This document shows, piece after piece, positions 63,831 to 64,000 of a DNA stretch of 64,000 bases (position 1 is its first letter; every line of letters begins with the position of its first letter). The stretch lies in assembly GCA_002342035.1 (NCBI GenBank), contig DDPE01000090.1:62001-126000 (forward strand), written 5' to 3'. The DNA comes from Asticcacaulis sp. UBA2476. Its GTDB lineage: Bacteria; Pseudomonadota; Alphaproteobacteria; Caulobacterales; Caulobacteraceae. The notes under the pieces were generated by a model. That model did not search any database. It was not told where the DNA came from and saw nothing but the letters and a program-made list of their open reading frames with translations. Both the position numbers and the translations under genes were made by a program.

Positions 63831-63870
63831 GGCGGGTTCCCTCTTTATGCGTTGAAATTATCTTACAAAT

Positions 63871-63903
63871 AAAAAAGCCGGGCTTTCAAGCGAAAACCCG
63901 GCC
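63871..63903 (-). terminator. Terminator of the TonB receptor at the window edge
   Basis: On the minus strand GGCCGGG and CCCGGC pair around a 14-base loop, followed by TTTTTT, 20 bases after the receptor stop codon. Confidence 0.85.
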
Positions 63904-63922
63904 AAAAGTTATGCGGCGTAAA

Positions 63923-64000
63923 TCAGAACTTATAGGTCACATCAAACAGGAAGCGGCGACCGTAATAGCTCATGTCGCCGACGCGGTTGGATTTATAATC
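63923..64000 (-). CDS. TonB-dependent receptor, C-terminal fragment
   Basis: Only the last 25 residues are in the window. They read RVGDMSYYGRRFLFDVTYKF then stop: an outer-membrane barrel end with alternating hydrophobic residues and the required terminal Phe. YYGRRFLFDVTYKF is the common end of carbohydrate-type TonB receptors in Caulobacterales. The following beta-galactosidase gene on the same strand suggests a sugar-uptake locus. Confidence 0.8.
   Translation of the reverse strand, partial: DYKSNRVGDMSYYGRRFLFDVTYKF

Overview
The window is chromosomal DNA of a Caulobacterales-type alphaproteobacterium. An Asticcacaulis-like member of the Caulobacteraceae is the best guess; this is inference from gene content and signals, not a measured match. 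Pointers are the alphaproteobacterial murE-murF-mraY-murD-ftsW-murG-murC-murB order, a DnaG whose zinc ligands are all replaced, several TonB-dependent receptors, osmoregulated glucan genes, promoters resembling the Caulobacter sigma-73 consensus and a CtrA-type box. Codon usage is GC-rich except in one AT-rich orphan gene.

Layout. 1-12.8 kb holds most of the division/cell-wall (dcw) cluster, from the end of ftsI to murB, interrupted after murG by an AI-2E family permease and a parDE toxin-antitoxin pair. The expected ddl-ftsQ-ftsA-ftsZ does not follow murB. Instead come an AT-rich gene with a nucleoside-deoxyribosyltransferase-like C-terminus, folP, gpmA, a deaminase-only RibD-like gene, a pentapeptide-repeat protein, a WYL regulator with GFA and VOC genes, and hsp20. 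20.3-25.3 kb is one giant Calx-beta/RTX gene built from 717-bp tandem units. 25.5-29.6 kb is dnaG-rpoD. 29.8-35.9 kb is mixed metabolism and transport, including a GDT1-type Mn exporter behind a yybP-ykoY riboswitch. 36-37.8 kb is a serralysin-like M10 protease that shares its C-terminal module with the giant RTX protein. 37.9-44.8 kb carries a fused EgtB-EgtD ergothioneine enzyme, a flavin disulfide oxidoreductase, a cytochrome c and a large catalase. 45-50.6 kb has the opgG-opgH glucan genes and an ExuT-like transporter. 50.7-56.8 kb has a Wzx-type flippase and a lipoprotein/TonB-receptor pair behind a four-unit Pho box. 56.9-61.3 kb is a siderophore receptor with PepSY and small membrane genes between Fur-like boxes. 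The end carries a GH2 beta-galactosidase and the 3' end of another TonB receptor.

The non-coding layer is rich. I see a manganese riboswitch with its promoter; a probable alphaproteobacterial sRNA (alpha-r8/suhB-like) with promoter and terminator; an unassigned 117-nt multi-hairpin RNA candidate in the opgG leader; Pho, Fur, CtrA and GntR-type operator candidates; a possible leaderless dnaG promoter; and two families of dispersed palindromes. One family is GC-rich and sits at gene junctions of the dcw region; the other is a 57-bp element present twice.

The most novel candidates are the structured RNA upstream of opgG, the AT-rich orphan at the broken dcw boundary, the EgtB-EgtD fusion, and the Pho-controlled surface-lipoprotein/receptor pair. 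I found no CRISPR array, tRNA, rRNA, insertion sequence or prophage.
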